From UBA5078 sp964538025 (GTDB lineage Bacteria; Pseudomonadota; Gammaproteobacteria; Pseudomonadales; Pseudohongiellaceae): a DNA stretch of 64,000 nucleotides. Positions 7,839 to 17,281 of the stretch are shown here, piece after piece (the first letter of the stretch is position 1; each line of letters begins with the position of its first letter). The translations under genes and the position numbers were made by a program. The stretch covers positions 124,001 to 188,000 of the forward strand of contig CAZICZ010000002.1 of NCBI GenBank assembly GCA_964538025.1, given 5' to 3'. The notes beneath the pieces were generated by a model. That model was given only the letters and a program-made list of their open reading frames with translations. It did no database searches and had not been told where the DNA came from.

Positions 7839-10800
7839 ATGCCAGTTAAAAGCTCCCTCCCCCTTCTTCAAAAAGCGTTGAGCGAACGTATTCTGGTATT
7901 GGATGGCGCCATGGGAACCATGGTCCAGGCGCACAAGCTGCAAGAAGCAGATTTCCGCGGCCTGCGATTTGCCGACAGTCAGATCGACCTTGCCGGCAAT
8001 AATGATTTGTTGACGCTGACACGGCCGGATGTGATCGGTGGCATTCATCGTGAATATCTGCTGGCAGGTGCGGATATCATCGAAACCAATACCTTCAATT
8101 CCACGGCGATCTCGCAGGCCGATTATGGTCTTGAGGCGCTTGCGTACGAACTCAATCTGGAAGCCGCGCGGCTCGCGCGAGCGCATTGCGATGCGCTCAG
8201 CACTCCTGAGCGGCCGCGGTTTGTCGCCGGGGTCATGGGACCTACGAGTCGAACGGCCTCGATCTCTCCTGACGTGAATGATCCCGCCTTCCGCAATGTT
8301 AGCTTCGATGAACTGGTAGCCAACTACCTCGTCAGTGCGGAAGGTCTGATCACCGGAGGCGCCGACCTTCTGCTAATCGAGACCGTATTCGACACCCTGA
8401 ATGCTAAAGCCGCAATATTCGCTGTGGCGGAGTACAGCAAGCGGATTGGGATCCACATCCCTGTCATGATTTCAGGGACCATCACCGATGCCAGCGGGCG
8501 CACACTCTCCGGGCAAACGGTGGAGGCGTTCTGGAATTCGGTGGCCCATGCGCGTCCCCTGTCCATCGGCTTCAATTGCGCCCTGGGGGCCAGCCAGTTG
8601 CGTCCGCATATCGCCGAAATTGCCAAGATTGCGGGAACACATGTGTCTGCGCATCCCAATGCGGGACTTCCGAATGCGTTTGGTGAATACGATCAGAGCG
8701 CCCGCGAAATGGCCGAGATTATTCAGGAATTTGCACAGAGCGGTTTTCTGAATATTGTGGGCGGGTGTTGCGGAACGACCCCTACGCACATTCGTGCCAT
8801 TGCAGATGCCGTGGCACAATTCCCTCCTCGCCAGATTCCTCAAATCCCTCCGGCCTGTCGGCTCAGCGGACTGGAAGCCTTTAACATCGGCGCAGAGTCT
8901 CTCTTCGTCAACGTCGGAGAGCGCACGAATATCACGGGCTCAAAGCGATTCGCCAGGCTCATCCGCGAGGGTGACTACACCACAGCGCTCGATATCGCGC
9001 TGCAACAGGTAGAGGCAGGTGCCCAGGTGATCGACATCAACATGGATGAGGGCATGCTCGAATCCAAAGCCGCCATGTCACACTTTCTACGCCTGATCGC
9101 TTCAGAGCCCGACATCAGCCGCGTGCCCATCATGATCGACTCCTCAAAATGGGACATTCTGGAGGCGGGACTGAAGTGCATCCAGGGCAAAGGGATTGTG
9201 AACTCGATCAGCCTCAAAGAGGGTGAAGCCGATTTCATTGAGAAGGCACGTCTCTGCCTGCAATACGGTGCTGCGGTGATTGTGATGGCGTTTGACGAGT
9301 CCGGGCAGGCAGATACCTTCGAGAAAAAGTGCGCCATCTGCAAACGCAGTTACGATTTACTCGTGAACGAGGTGGGCTTTCCGCCACAGGACATCATTTT
9401 TGACCCGAACATCTTTGCCGTCGCCACGGGCATCGAAGAACACAACAATTACGCTGTCGATTTCATCAACAGCTGCGACTACATCACCCGGGAACTGCCG
9501 CATGCCCTGATTTCCGGAGGCGTCAGCAATGTGTCCTTCTCGTTCCGGGGGAATGAGCCGGTGCGCGAGGCCATCCATTCCGTCTTTTTGTATCACGCGA
9601 TCAAAGCGGGCTTGAGCATGGGCATTGTCAATGCCGGTCAGCTGGCGGTGTACGATGAAATCCCTGAGGAGCTGCGCGAACGCGTAGAGGATATCGTGCT
9701 GAATCGTCGTCCTGATGCCACAGATCGCCTCATGGAAATTGCCGGCAAGTACAACGGCGAGGCCGCGACGGAGTCCCGCGAGGATCTTAGCTGGCGCGAC
9801 GCGCCGGTATCAGATCGAATTGCCCATGCGCTGGTCAAGGGCATCACCCGTTATATCGAACAGGACACCGAAGAAGCGCGCCAGCAATGTGAAGAACCCA
9901 TCGAGGTCATTGAGGGCCCGTTGATGGCGGGCATGAATATCGTTGGCGATCTGTTCGGCAGCGGCAAAATGTTTTTGCCCCAGGTGGTCAAGAGTGCGCG
10001 GGTGATGAAACAAGCCGTAGCGTATCTGCTGCCCTTTATCGAGGCGCGCAAACAGGGCCAGGTGGTAAAAGCCAAAGGTAAAATTCTGCTCGCCACGGTC
10101 AAGGGCGACGTGCACGACATTGGAAAAAATATCGTGGGAGTGGTCCTTGGGTGTAATAACTACGACATCATCGATCTCGGCGTGATGGTGCCCTGCGAAA
10201 AGATTCTGCAGACAGCGCGTGAGGAAAATGTCGATGTGATAGGCCTGAGCGGACTGATTACGCCGTCACTCGATGAGATGGTTCATGTCGCCAAAGAGAT
10301 GCAACGCCTCAATTTTACTATTCCCCTGCTCATTGGCGGCGCGACCACGTCCAAAGCGCACACCGCTGTGAAGATCGAAGAGCATTACCGCAACAATGCG
10401 ACGGTCTATGTGCCGGATGCATCGCGTAGCGTCACGGTCGTGAGCAGCCTGCTCAGCAGCGACGGTGCAGAAGAGTTCAAACAGAAGATTCGCAGCGAAT
10501 ACGATGCTGTGCGGGCCCGCAATGCGAATCGCGATCAGCGTAAAAACCTGCTTTCCTTTGCGGCTGCGACGTCCAATGCCTATCGCCCGGACTGGAAAGC
10601 GTACCCGGTTGTCCCACCCCGTTTTCTGGGGACGCGGGTATTTGATGATTATCCGCTGGAAGAACTGGTGCCCTATATCGACTGGACGCCCTTCTTCATC
10701 ACCTGGAGCCTGTCGGGGAAATACCCGGCAATCCTGAATGATGCTGTTGTCGGTGAGGCAGCGCGCGACCTGTTTCGAGATGCCCAGGAAATGCTCGAGC

Positions 10801-11525
10801 ACATCATTGCGAATCGCCTGCTCAAGGCTCAGGCTGTGGTCGGTTTCTGGCCCGCCGCGTCGCAGAACAGCAATGATGTTGCCCTGTTCAGCGATAATGC
10901 GCGGACGGATGTCGTCGCGACCTTCCCCTTCCTGCGTCAACAGGCCATCAAGGCCGACAGTCTGCCCAACCTGTCACTGGCAGATTATGTTGCGCCGAGA
11001 GACTCTGCCGTCCAGGACTATCTGGGAGGCTTCGCCGTAACCACGGGGATTGGCGCCGATGCCTTGGCCAAGAAATTCGAAGACGAAAATAATGACTACA
11101 ACGCGTTGATGGTGAAAGCACTGGCAGATCGTCTTGCCGAAGCCTTTGCCGAACGGATGCATGAGCGCGTGCGGACTGAATTCTGGCCCTATGCCCCCGA
11201 TGAAAAACTGAGTGCGGACGATTTGATCGAGGAAAAATATCGTGGCATCCGGCCAGCGCCCGGGTACCCCGCCTGTCCGGAACATTCCGACAAGCTCACG
11301 CTGTTCCGGCTGCTGGAGGTTGAGGACCGCCTCGAGATGACACTGACGGAAAGTTTCGCCATGCACCCTGCGGCAAGCGTGAGCGGTTTTTACTTCGCTC
11401 ATCCGCTGGCGCGCTACTTCTCAGTGGGCAAGATCGACGAAGATCAACTCACCTCCTTTGCACATCGCAAAGGAATATCCGTGGAGCATGCCACGCAGTT
11501 ATTGGGCCCCAATCTCTTTTCGTGA
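7839..11525 (+). CDS. metH: cobalamin-dependent methionine synthase MetH
   Basis: MetH moves a methyl group from 5-methyltetrahydrofolate to homocysteine through cobalamin. The 1228-residue protein is full length and has all four modules. The homocysteine domain (about 1-330) keeps its zinc ligands in GFNCALG and GGCCGTTP. The folate (pterin) domain lies at about 350-620. The cobalamin domain has DVHDIGKN, with the cobalt-ligating His at residue 759. The C-terminal AdoMet reactivation domain has RPAPGYPACPEH. No cobalamin riboswitch is visible in the 198-bp leader region. Confidence 0.98.
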   Translation: MPVKSSLPLLQKALSERILVLDGAMGTMVQAHKLQEADFRGLRFADSQIDLAGNNDLLTLTRPDVIGGIHREYLLAGADIIETNTFNSTAISQADYGLEALAYELNLEAARLARAHCDALSTPERPRFVAGVMGPTSRTASISPDVNDPAFRNVSFDELVANYLVSAEGLITGGADLLLIETVFDTLNAKAAIFAVAEYSKRIGIHIPVMISGTITDASGRTLSGQTVEAFWNSVAHARPLSIGFNCALGASQLRPHIAEIAKIAGTHVSAHPNAGLPNAFGEYDQSAREMAEIIQEFAQSGFLNIVGGCCGTTPTHIRAIADAVAQFPPRQIPQIPPACRLSGLEAFNIGAESLFVNVGERTNITGSKRFARLIREGDYTTALDIALQQVEAGAQVIDINMDEGMLESKAAMSHFLRLIASEPDISRVPIMIDSSKWDILEAGLKCIQGKGIVNSISLKEGEADFIEKARLCLQYGAAVIVMAFDESGQADTFEKKCAICKRSYDLLVNEVGFPPQDIIFDPNIFAVATGIEEHNNYAVDFINSCDYITRELPHALISGGVSNVSFSFRGNEPVREAIHSVFLYHAIKAGLSMGIVNAGQLAVYDEIPEELRERVEDIVLNRRPDATDRLMEIAGKYNGEAATESREDLSWRDAPVSDRIAHALVKGITRYIEQDTEEARQQCEEPIEVIEGPLMAGMNIVGDLFGSGKMFLPQVVKSARVMKQAVAYLLPFIEARKQGQVVKAKGKILLATVKGDVHDIGKNIVGVVLGCNNYDIIDLGVMVPCEKILQTAREENVDVIGLSGLITPSLDEMVHVAKEMQRLNFTIPLLIGGATTSKAHTAVKIEEHYRNNATVYVPDASRSVTVVSSLLSSDGAEEFKQKIRSEYDAVRARNANRDQRKNLLSFAAATSNAYRPDWKAYPVVPPRFLGTRVFDDYPLEELVPYIDWTPFFITWSLSGKYPAILNDAVVGEAARDLFRDAQEMLEHIIANRLLKAQAVVGFWPAASQNSNDVALFSDNARTDVVATFPFLRQQAIKADSLPNLSLADYVAPRDSAVQDYLGGFAVTTGIGADALAKKFEDENNDYNALMVKALADRLAEAFAERMHERVRTEFWPYAPDEKLSADDLIEEKYRGIRPAPGYPACPEHSDKLTLFRLLEVEDRLEMTLTESFAMHPAASVSGFYFAHPLARYFSVGKIDEDQLTSFAHRKGISVEHATQLLGPNLFS

Positions 11526-11538
11526 GGAAATACACCCT

Positions 11539-11766
11539 ATGTCGCATGAGAACTCCCCTACTCCGGATTCGCCCTCAGGACAGAAACTGCCTTTCTGGCG
11601 CATGTTGCTAAGCGTGATGCAGGCAAGCTTTGGTGTGCAGAGTGAGGCAAACAAGGAGCGCGATTTTGCCAACGGGTCCATCAAGGGATTTGTTGTCGCC
11701 GCGCTGATATTCACCGTGCTTTTCGTTCTGACTATCGTGGTGGTGGTGAGAAGTGTGCTGAGTTGA
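11539..11766 (+). CDS. DUF2970 family small membrane protein
   Basis: A 75-residue protein with a polar N-terminus, the FWRMLLSVMQASFGVQSEANKERD core of DUF2970 and a C-terminal membrane helix (FVVAALIFTVLFVLTIVVVV). The function is unknown. It starts 13 nt after the metH stop with AGGAAA placed correctly, and a longer in-frame ORF reaching back into metH (start 11458) is therefore not needed. It is likely co-transcribed with metH. Confidence 0.85.
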   Translation: MSHENSPTPDSPSGQKLPFWRMLLSVMQASFGVQSEANKERDFANGSIKGFVVAALIFTVLFVLTIVVVVRSVLS

Positions 11767-11767
11767 A

Positions 11768-11810
11768 ACAAAAACGCCAGCGCGGATTTCTCCGCACTGG
11801 CGTCTTGTCT
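11768..11810. terminator. bidirectional Rho-independent terminator
   Basis: A 13-position stem with one mismatch (ACGCCAGCGCGGA / TCCGCACTGGCGT) closes on a TTTC loop (11787-11790). On the minus strand it is followed by TTTTTGTTT, so it terminates the small minus-strand gene. On the plus strand the T tract is weaker (CTTGTCT), but it lies just after the DUF2970 stop and may serve both convergent transcripts. Confidence 0.8.
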
Positions 11811-11824
11811 CCCCGCGTCGGGAC

Positions 11825-11962
11825 TTATTGTCCGACGTAAAATACAGCCAGTACAACAATAATTGCGACGAGCGAGAGCATCGCAAGGACGTCTGCCTTG
11901 CTGTTCGCCTCGGCTGTTGCTTCGTCGTAGTGCGCGGTCTCGTGATGATCGTGATGGCTCAT
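11825..11962 (-). CDS. 45-residue small membrane protein (unrecognised)
   Basis: This short ORF is a real gene candidate. It starts with a histidine-rich segment (MSHHDHHETAHYDEATAEAN), has a KAD turn, and ends with one membrane helix (VLAMLSLVAIIVVLAVFYVG). AGGGA lies 6 nt before the ATG, and a strong hairpin with a T tract follows the stop within about 20 nt on the same strand. The orderly soluble-then-membrane layout with a ribosome binding site and a terminator argues against chance. The His/Asp-rich head could bind metal, but that is a guess. It is convergent with the metH/DUF2970 unit. Confidence 0.72.
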   Translation of the reverse strand: MSHHDHHETAHYDEATAEANSKADVLAMLSLVAIIVVLAVFYVGQ

Positions 11963-12178
11963 AAATATCCCTGTGGCGTCTGAAAATTTCAATGCGGCAT
12001 TTTAATGGCTTGCCATTGAGATGCAAGCAAAAAATCCCCGCATCGGTCTGAGTTCCGGGGGCTCAGGCGCTGGCACTGTCCCGGGTATTCACTTTACAAT
12101 GCACGCCCCGTTGAAAGGCATAACAAAGGCAAATGACGGGACGACACTCTCTTCGACTCCATAAAAAAGACTTGTGAC

Positions 12179-13837
12179 ATGTATCGATACGACCACTACG
12201 ACCATCGCATGCTGGAGGATCGCATCGCGCAATTTCGCGACCAGACCCAACGCTTTTTGAAAGGCGAACTGGCACCTGCTGAATTTCTGCCTTTGCGTTT
12301 ACAGAATGGTCTCTATGTGCAGCGTCTGGCACCGATGCTCCGAGTAGCCATTCCCTACGGCATGTTATCGAGCACGCAATTGCGCAAGCTCGCCTTTATC
12401 GCCGACCACTTCGACAAGGGCTACGGCCACTTCACAACCCGGCAGAATATTCAGTTCAACTGGCCCGCTCTTGAGGAGGTGCCGGATATCCTTGCCCACC
12501 TCGCCGAAGTGGAAATGCATGCCATACAAACAAGTGGGAACTGCATTCGCAATACGACAACGGATCAGTTTGCAGGATGCGCCGCGAATGAAATCGCTGA
12601 CAGCCGCCCCTACTGCGAGATTATTCGCCAGTGGTCGACTTTCCATCCCGAGTTCGCCTTTTTGCCACGCAAATTCAAGATAGCCGTGTGCGGGACGCAG
12701 GACGATCAGGCGGCGACCCAAGTGCACGACATCGGGCTGTACATTGTCCGCAATGCCGCAGGGGAACTGGGCTTCCGCGTGCTGGTCGGCGGCGGCTTGG
12801 GCCGCACGCCCATCATCGGGAAACAGATCCGGGACTTCCTCCCGGAACATGAGCTTCTGACCTATCTGGATGCCATTCTGCGTGTGTACAACCGAGAAGG
12901 GCGGCGCGACAACAAGTACAAGGCCCGCATCAAGATTCTGGTCAAGGAGACCGGAGTCGATGCCTTCCGCGATAAAGTGGAAGCCGAATGGCAGGCCCTT
13001 AAAGGGGGGGCGCTGCGCTTAACCGACGCCGAGATTGCCCGCTGCGCGCAATATTTTCAGGACCCGGCCTATCGCCAATTTCCGAGTACCTGTGATGCGC
13101 TGACGAAGGCTGTCTCCCAAGATGTGCTTTTCGCCAGCTGGGTCGCCCACAACGTCCATGCACACAAGACGCCCGGCTATGCCATTGTGACCGTCAGCGT
13201 GAAGACCACGGGCGTTCCCCCGGGAGATGTCAGCGCGGATCAAATGCGCGCCTTGGCGGATCTCGCCGATCATTACAGCTTTGGTGAATTACGGATCAGT
13301 CACGAACAGAATGTGATTCTGGCCGATGTTGAACAGACACAGCTTTATGCCTTATGGCAGTCCCTGCGCGCGCAGCAATTGGGAACAGCCAATCTCGGTT
13401 TGCTCACCGACATTATCTGCTGCCCAGGCGGTGATTTTTGTGCGCTTGCCAACGCGAAGTCCATTCCCATCGCCGAGGCCATTCAACGCCGTTTTGATGA
13501 TCCACAGCGACTGCAAGACATCGGTGCGTTGAGCGTCAACATCTCCGGCTGCATGAATGCGTGCGGACACCATCACGTCGGCAACATCGGTATTCTGGGG
13601 GTGGACAAGAAAGGCGAAGAGTTCTATCAGATTTCACTCGGCGGGGCGGCAGATCACGACGCCGCGCTCGGGCAGATCGTCGGCCCTTCGTTCGCGCAGG
13701 AAGATGTCCCGGATGTCATCGACAAGATTCTGACGGTGTACACACAGCAACGACTTGCCGGCGAGCGTTTTATCGACACCTTCAACCGAGTGGGAATAGA
13801 CCCGTTCAAGGAAGCGGTTTATGGCAGTCCTCATTAA
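12179..13837 (+). CDS. cysI: sulfite reductase, ferredoxin-type hemoprotein (CysI-like)
   Basis: A 552-residue nitrite/sulfite reductase hemoprotein that should reduce sulfite to sulfide in cysteine synthesis. Both ferredoxin-like half-domains are present. The siroheme-coupled [4Fe-4S] cluster ligands are Cys415, Cys421, Cys458 and Cys462 (CCPGGDFC and SGCMNACGHHH). Arg residues of the first half (NCIRNTTTDQFAGC) match siroheme or anion contacts. No CysJ flavoprotein is adjacent, so the electron donor is probably ferredoxin or another reductase. The overlapping DUF934 gene downstream is the usual partner of this one-subunit type. Confidence 0.92.
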   Translation: MYRYDHYDHRMLEDRIAQFRDQTQRFLKGELAPAEFLPLRLQNGLYVQRLAPMLRVAIPYGMLSSTQLRKLAFIADHFDKGYGHFTTRQNIQFNWPALEEVPDILAHLAEVEMHAIQTSGNCIRNTTTDQFAGCAANEIADSRPYCEIIRQWSTFHPEFAFLPRKFKIAVCGTQDDQAATQVHDIGLYIVRNAAGELGFRVLVGGGLGRTPIIGKQIRDFLPEHELLTYLDAILRVYNREGRRDNKYKARIKILVKETGVDAFRDKVEAEWQALKGGALRLTDAEIARCAQYFQDPAYRQFPSTCDALTKAVSQDVLFASWVAHNVHAHKTPGYAIVTVSVKTTGVPPGDVSADQMRALADLADHYSFGELRISHEQNVILADVEQTQLYALWQSLRAQQLGTANLGLLTDIICCPGGDFCALANAKSIPIAEAIQRRFDDPQRLQDIGALSVNISGCMNACGHHHVGNIGILGVDKKGEEFYQISLGGAADHDAALGQIVGPSFAQEDVPDVIDKILTVYTQQRLAGERFIDTFNRVGIDPFKEAVYGSPH

Positions 13838-14333
13838 GAACAGAGCACAGGCAGCGGATGACTGGACGCTGCTTCGTTCTCCCGAGTCGATTAGCTCGCT
13901 CGACGATGCGAAGACTCCCGGCGTTCTCGTGCCGCTTTCCTTTTGGATGCAGAACAGGGACGCCTTGAACGCGTCCCCCTACAAGATCGGAGTCTGGCTG
14001 GACAGTCATGAGGTTCCCGCGACGCTCGCAGACGATGTGCATTCACTGGAAGTGATCGCGCTGCATTTCCCGGTATTTACCGATGGACGACCCTACTCTT
14101 CTGCACGTGAATTGCGGCAGAAATATCGCTATCAGGGGGAACTTCGGGCGGTTGGCGATGTGCTGCGCGATCAGCTTTTTTACATGTCACGCTGTGGATT
14201 TGATGCCTTTGTGCTGCGGGAAGATCAATCGATGGATGCGGCGCTTGCCGCCTTCGAAGACTTTCAGGAAGGGTATCAGGCCAGTATCGACCGACCGGAA
14301 CCTTTGTTCCGGCGCCGGGGCGAACTCGCCTAA
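13821..14333 (+). CDS. DUF934 family protein, sulfite reductase partner
   Basis: The 170-residue DUF934 (COG3749) protein always follows a CysI-type reductase in many proteobacteria, and here it overlaps cysI by 17 nt. Recognisable features are GVLVPLSFWM, IALHFPVFTDGRPYSSAREL and the following RYQGELRAVGDVLRDQLFYM, which is the family core. The family's biochemical role is not established; the context supports a part in assimilatory sulfite reduction. It ends with a 4-nt convergent overlap with the next gene. Confidence 0.9.
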   Translation: MAVLIKNRAQAADDWTLLRSPESISSLDDAKTPGVLVPLSFWMQNRDALNASPYKIGVWLDSHEVPATLADDVHSLEVIALHFPVFTDGRPYSSARELRQKYRYQGELRAVGDVLRDQLFYMSRCGFDAFVLREDQSMDAALAAFEDFQEGYQASIDRPEPLFRRRGELA

Positions 14334-15343
14334 TCGGTGACCGCCAAGACAACTCTCCCGATACTTTGCCCTGCCATCAGGGCATCGAGACACGCCTGTA
14401 GCTGATCGAATCCAATGGCAGTAACGAGGGTATTCAGCGAAGGCAGTTTCCAGTCCGTTGCGAGCAGGTGCCAGATTTTTTCTTTCTCCTGCAAGGGCAC
14501 ATTCACGGAATCAACGCCCAGCAGATTCACTCCCCGCAGAATGAACGGGTACACCGTCGCGGGAAACTCGGCGGATTCCACCAGTCCGCAGCTCGCTGCA
14601 CTGGCGCCATATCGCAGTGCTTTCATCGCCGCCCACAGAGTCTTTCCTCCTACCACGTCCACGACGCCGGCCCATTGTTCCTTCAAAAGAGGTTTGGGCG
14701 AATCTGCCTGCAACTCATGACGGTCGATAATGCGGGAAGCACCTAATCCGGTCAGCATCGCGTGCGCCTCCTTTTTCCCGGTACTGGCACACACACTAAA
14801 CCCCAAATGGGCGAGCAAGGCCACGGCGAGAGACCCCACACCCCCACTCGCGCCGGTCACCAGCACTTCCCCCTCCTTTTGCATGCCATTGCGCAACAAC
14901 TTTTGGATACACAGGGCGGCGGTCAGTCCCGCGGTGCCCAGCACCATGGCATCAAAGGCTGTGAGCGTGGGCGGCAGTCGAACGAGCCACGAGGCAGGAA
15001 CCCGAATGAATTCACTGAACCCTCCAGCCGTATTCATGCCCAGATCATATCCAGTCACGATGACCTCATCTCCCACGTCAAACCCCGCCACACGGGAGTG
15101 CATCACCTCGCCAACGGCATCAATTCCCGGGGTGTGGGGATACTGACGCGTGACACCGCGGTTTCCGCTGGCTGACAGCGCGTCTTTGTAGTTCAGCGAG
15201 GAATACTGTACCCGCACGAGCACTTCCCCCTCAGGAAGTGAAGACAGACTGCACGTCCTAACGCCTCCGGCAAAAGTGCTGCTGGTTTCGGATCTCGTTT
15301 CTTCTACCCGCCAGGCGCGGAATGTGTCGGGAATCGGCTGCAC
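14330..15343 (-). CDS. acuI: YhdH/AcuI-type NADPH-dependent oxidoreductase
   Basis: A zinc-free medium-chain dehydrogenase/reductase of the YhdH/YhfP group, 337 residues. It has the N-terminal catalytic fold with VQYSSLNYKDALSASGN and TPGIDAVGEV, then the Rossmann half with VTGASGGVGSLAVALL and the FILRGVNLLGVDSVNVP segment typical of the family. Members studied elsewhere reduce acryloyl-CoA to propionyl-CoA, which matters for DMSP catabolism in marine bacteria. That substrate is inferred here from family membership only. It is first gene-end to meet DUF934 and lies 9 nt before the sohB stop on the same strand side. Confidence 0.87.
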   Translation of the reverse strand: MQPIPDTFRAWRVEETRSETSSTFAGGVRTCSLSSLPEGEVLVRVQYSSLNYKDALSASGNRGVTRQYPHTPGIDAVGEVMHSRVAGFDVGDEVIVTGYDLGMNTAGGFSEFIRVPASWLVRLPPTLTAFDAMVLGTAGLTAALCIQKLLRNGMQKEGEVLVTGASGGVGSLAVALLAHLGFSVCASTGKKEAHAMLTGLGASRIIDRHELQADSPKPLLKEQWAGVVDVVGGKTLWAAMKALRYGASAASCGLVESAEFPATVYPFILRGVNLLGVDSVNVPLQEKEKIWHLLATDWKLPSLNTLVTAIGFDQLQACLDALMAGQSIGRVVLAVTD

Positions 15344-15352
15344 GGGGCCTCC

Positions 15353-16432
15353 TCAGGAATAAAAACTGGATTCGCGCACCCGCTTCCACCAGGCCATCAC
15401 TGTGCGGTCCACGGTGCGATGAATCGCTGCGCCCAACTTGTCTCCGATGGACAAACGAATTTCATAATGAACGGCATAGACGTCGGCCTCTGCACACGCA
15501 TTCATGATGCACTCGTCGCTGGTCATGACGGCATCAATCATGTGGCGATCCAGCGCCTGCAGACCGACCCAGGTCTCCCCCGTGGCAATCGTGTCGATAT
15601 CGACGACAGGCCGATGCTGTTTGACCCAGTCTTTGAACAGGCCATGCATCTCCTCTACATCTTCCTTCACCTTTTCACGCCCTTTACGGGTGATCTCTCC
15701 GAAGGTGGATAGCGTGGTTTTGAATTCGCCGGCTGAAATGGTCTCGTAATCCACATCGTGTTTCTGGAGAAGGCGATGGAAATTGGGCAACTGGACCAGG
15801 ACGCCGATGGACCCGAGAATGGCAAATGGCGCGGCCACCAAGCGATCGGCAAGACACGCCATCATGTACCCGCCGCTTGCCGCAACCTTGTCGACGCAGA
15901 TGGTGAGCGGAATGCCCTTATCCCGAATGCGCAGCAACTGCGAGGAGGCTAGCCCATACGCGTGCACCATGCCGCCCGGGCTTTCCAGCCGTAACATCAC
16001 TTCATCCTTATTGCTTGCCATCGAGAGCACAGCCGTAATCGACTCTCGCAAAGAGTCCACATCACTAGCTTCCATATCACCATTAAAATCAAGAACGTAC
16101 ACTCTTTTCTTGATGTCGTTTTCAGCAGAATCCTCTTCCTCCAGATGCTTCTTGAGCTGCTTTTTGCGCTCCTTTGCATCGCGTTTTTGCTGCTTTCTCT
16201 CCAGTTTCAGTTCTGTTTTGAACTCTTCTTTGTCCAATACAGATTTGCGAATCGCATCGCGCATCTCGTCCAATTCCGCATTGAGGTGGGTCACGCTGAT
16301 GACGCCGCGTCCACCTCCGGCCTTTTTGTTGCGGTTACCCGCTGACACGAGCGCCCCGAGAATAAAGATCAGCGCCAGCACCAGGGTGACGACTTCCGCC
16401 AGAAACAACAGATATTCACTCAAATACTCCAA
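15353..16432 (-). CDS. sohB: inner-membrane peptidase SohB (S49 family)
   Basis: A 359-residue signal-peptide-peptidase-like serine protease. Residues 1-30 form an N-terminal membrane helix, followed by a long charged coiled-coil-like stretch (about 60-110, rich in Lys and Glu), then the S49 domain. The nucleophile is Ser186 in AASGGYMM, and the general-base Lys is Lys238 in AGEFKTTLS. The ATG at 16432 places the membrane helix correctly. It is in the same direction as nudC, 33 nt downstream of it. Confidence 0.93.
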   Translation of the reverse strand: MEYLSEYLLFLAEVVTLVLALIFILGALVSAGNRNKKAGGGRGVISVTHLNAELDEMRDAIRKSVLDKEEFKTELKLERKQQKRDAKERKKQLKKHLEEEDSAENDIKKRVYVLDFNGDMEASDVDSLRESITAVLSMASNKDEVMLRLESPGGMVHAYGLASSQLLRIRDKGIPLTICVDKVAASGGYMMACLADRLVAAPFAILGSIGVLVQLPNFHRLLQKHDVDYETISAGEFKTTLSTFGEITRKGREKVKEDVEEMHGLFKDWVKQHRPVVDIDTIATGETWVGLQALDRHMIDAVMTSDECIMNACAEADVYAVHYEIRLSIGDKLGAAIHRTVDRTVMAWWKRVRESSFYS

Positions 16433-16465
16433 AAAGCTTCTCCTTTCAGTCAGGGATACACAGCG

Positions 16466-17281
16466 CTACGCAAGGGATTGCAAGAATAGCCTAATGAGTT
16501 GCCCGGCAACACTCACCCCGGCAGATGGCACCTGAGGGATGTCATCGCGGGTATACCAACGGGCTTCAGCGATTTCGACGCCATCAACACGGATTTCGCC
16601 CGCCTTGTAATCGGCAAAAAAACCCAACATCAGCTGGGAAGGAAAGGGCCAGGACTGGCTTTTGACGTAACGGATGTTGTCGACCTCAAGACCCACCTCT
16701 TCCATCACCTCCCGCATGACCGTTTCTTCGGGCGTTTCCCCCACTTCCATGAAGCCCGCCAGACAACTGCTGTAGGAGGATCCCGCACGCGCATGCCGGG
16801 CTAACAGAAACTGGTCTCCTTTGGTGACAAGCACAATGACGCAAGGATTGATGCGAGGGTAAAAACTCTTTTCACACACCGAACATACCAGTGCCCTGTC
16901 GTTGGGGTGTGGTCGCGTCGGTGCGCCGCAGCTACCACAGAAACGATGGGAATCTGCCCAGTGGATCAACTGATTCGCGCGCCCGAGAGGCGTAAAATCC
17001 TCATGCTGATGATGAAGCAGCATGTGCCGCAGTGTGGCACGCTCACCCTCAAAATCGTTCTGCTCCCAGTCGGTGGGGAGGTGCAATGCCAAGACCCGCT
17101 CGCCGGCAAAGTCGCCCACAAAGAGCAAGGGATACCAGGCCTTCTGGAGTTTTCCCAGCATCTTGCCAGGCCATAGAAATGAATTTTGATACAAAAGCAC
17201 CTGCCCCTGATGGAACAGAATGACGCGTTCGGATCCGTTCATTTCATCGGCATGGTAGAAAAACGTGTTGTCTCCCGTCAT
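16466..17281 (-). CDS. nudC: NADH pyrophosphatase NudC
   Basis: NudC cleaves NAD(H) to NMN(H) and AMP and can remove NAD caps from RNA. The 271-residue protein has a zinc ribbon (Cys115, Cys118, Cys133, Cys136) followed by a complete Nudix box at about 176-198 (GFMEVGE...REVMEEVGL). The NudC-specific SQPWPFP motif appears as SQSWPFPSQ. The start was placed at the ATG that overlaps the dnaQ stop as ATGA (17281-17278), since the 12 codons before it fall inside dnaQ and are unlike the family. Confidence 0.94.
   Translation of the reverse strand: MTGDNTFFYHADEMNGSERVILFHQGQVLLYQNSFLWPGKMLGKLQKAWYPLLFVGDFAGERVLALHLPTDWEQNDFEGERATLRHMLLHHQHEDFTPLGRANQLIHWADSHRFCGSCGAPTRPHPNDRALVCSVCEKSFYPRINPCVIVLVTKGDQFLLARHARAGSSYSSCLAGFMEVGETPEETVMREVMEEVGLEVDNIRYVKSQSWPFPSQLMLGFFADYKAGEIRVDGVEIAEARWYTRDDIPQVPSAGVSVAGQLIRLFLQSLA

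Noticed and set aside
10266..10940. 224-codon minus-strand ORF inside metH
   Set aside because: Lies fully within the well-supported metH frame and has no ribosome binding site or family resemblance.
14330..15343. DMSP catabolism cluster around the AcuI-like reductase
   Set aside because: No lyase (ddd) or demethylase gene is near; the reductase family alone is not specific.
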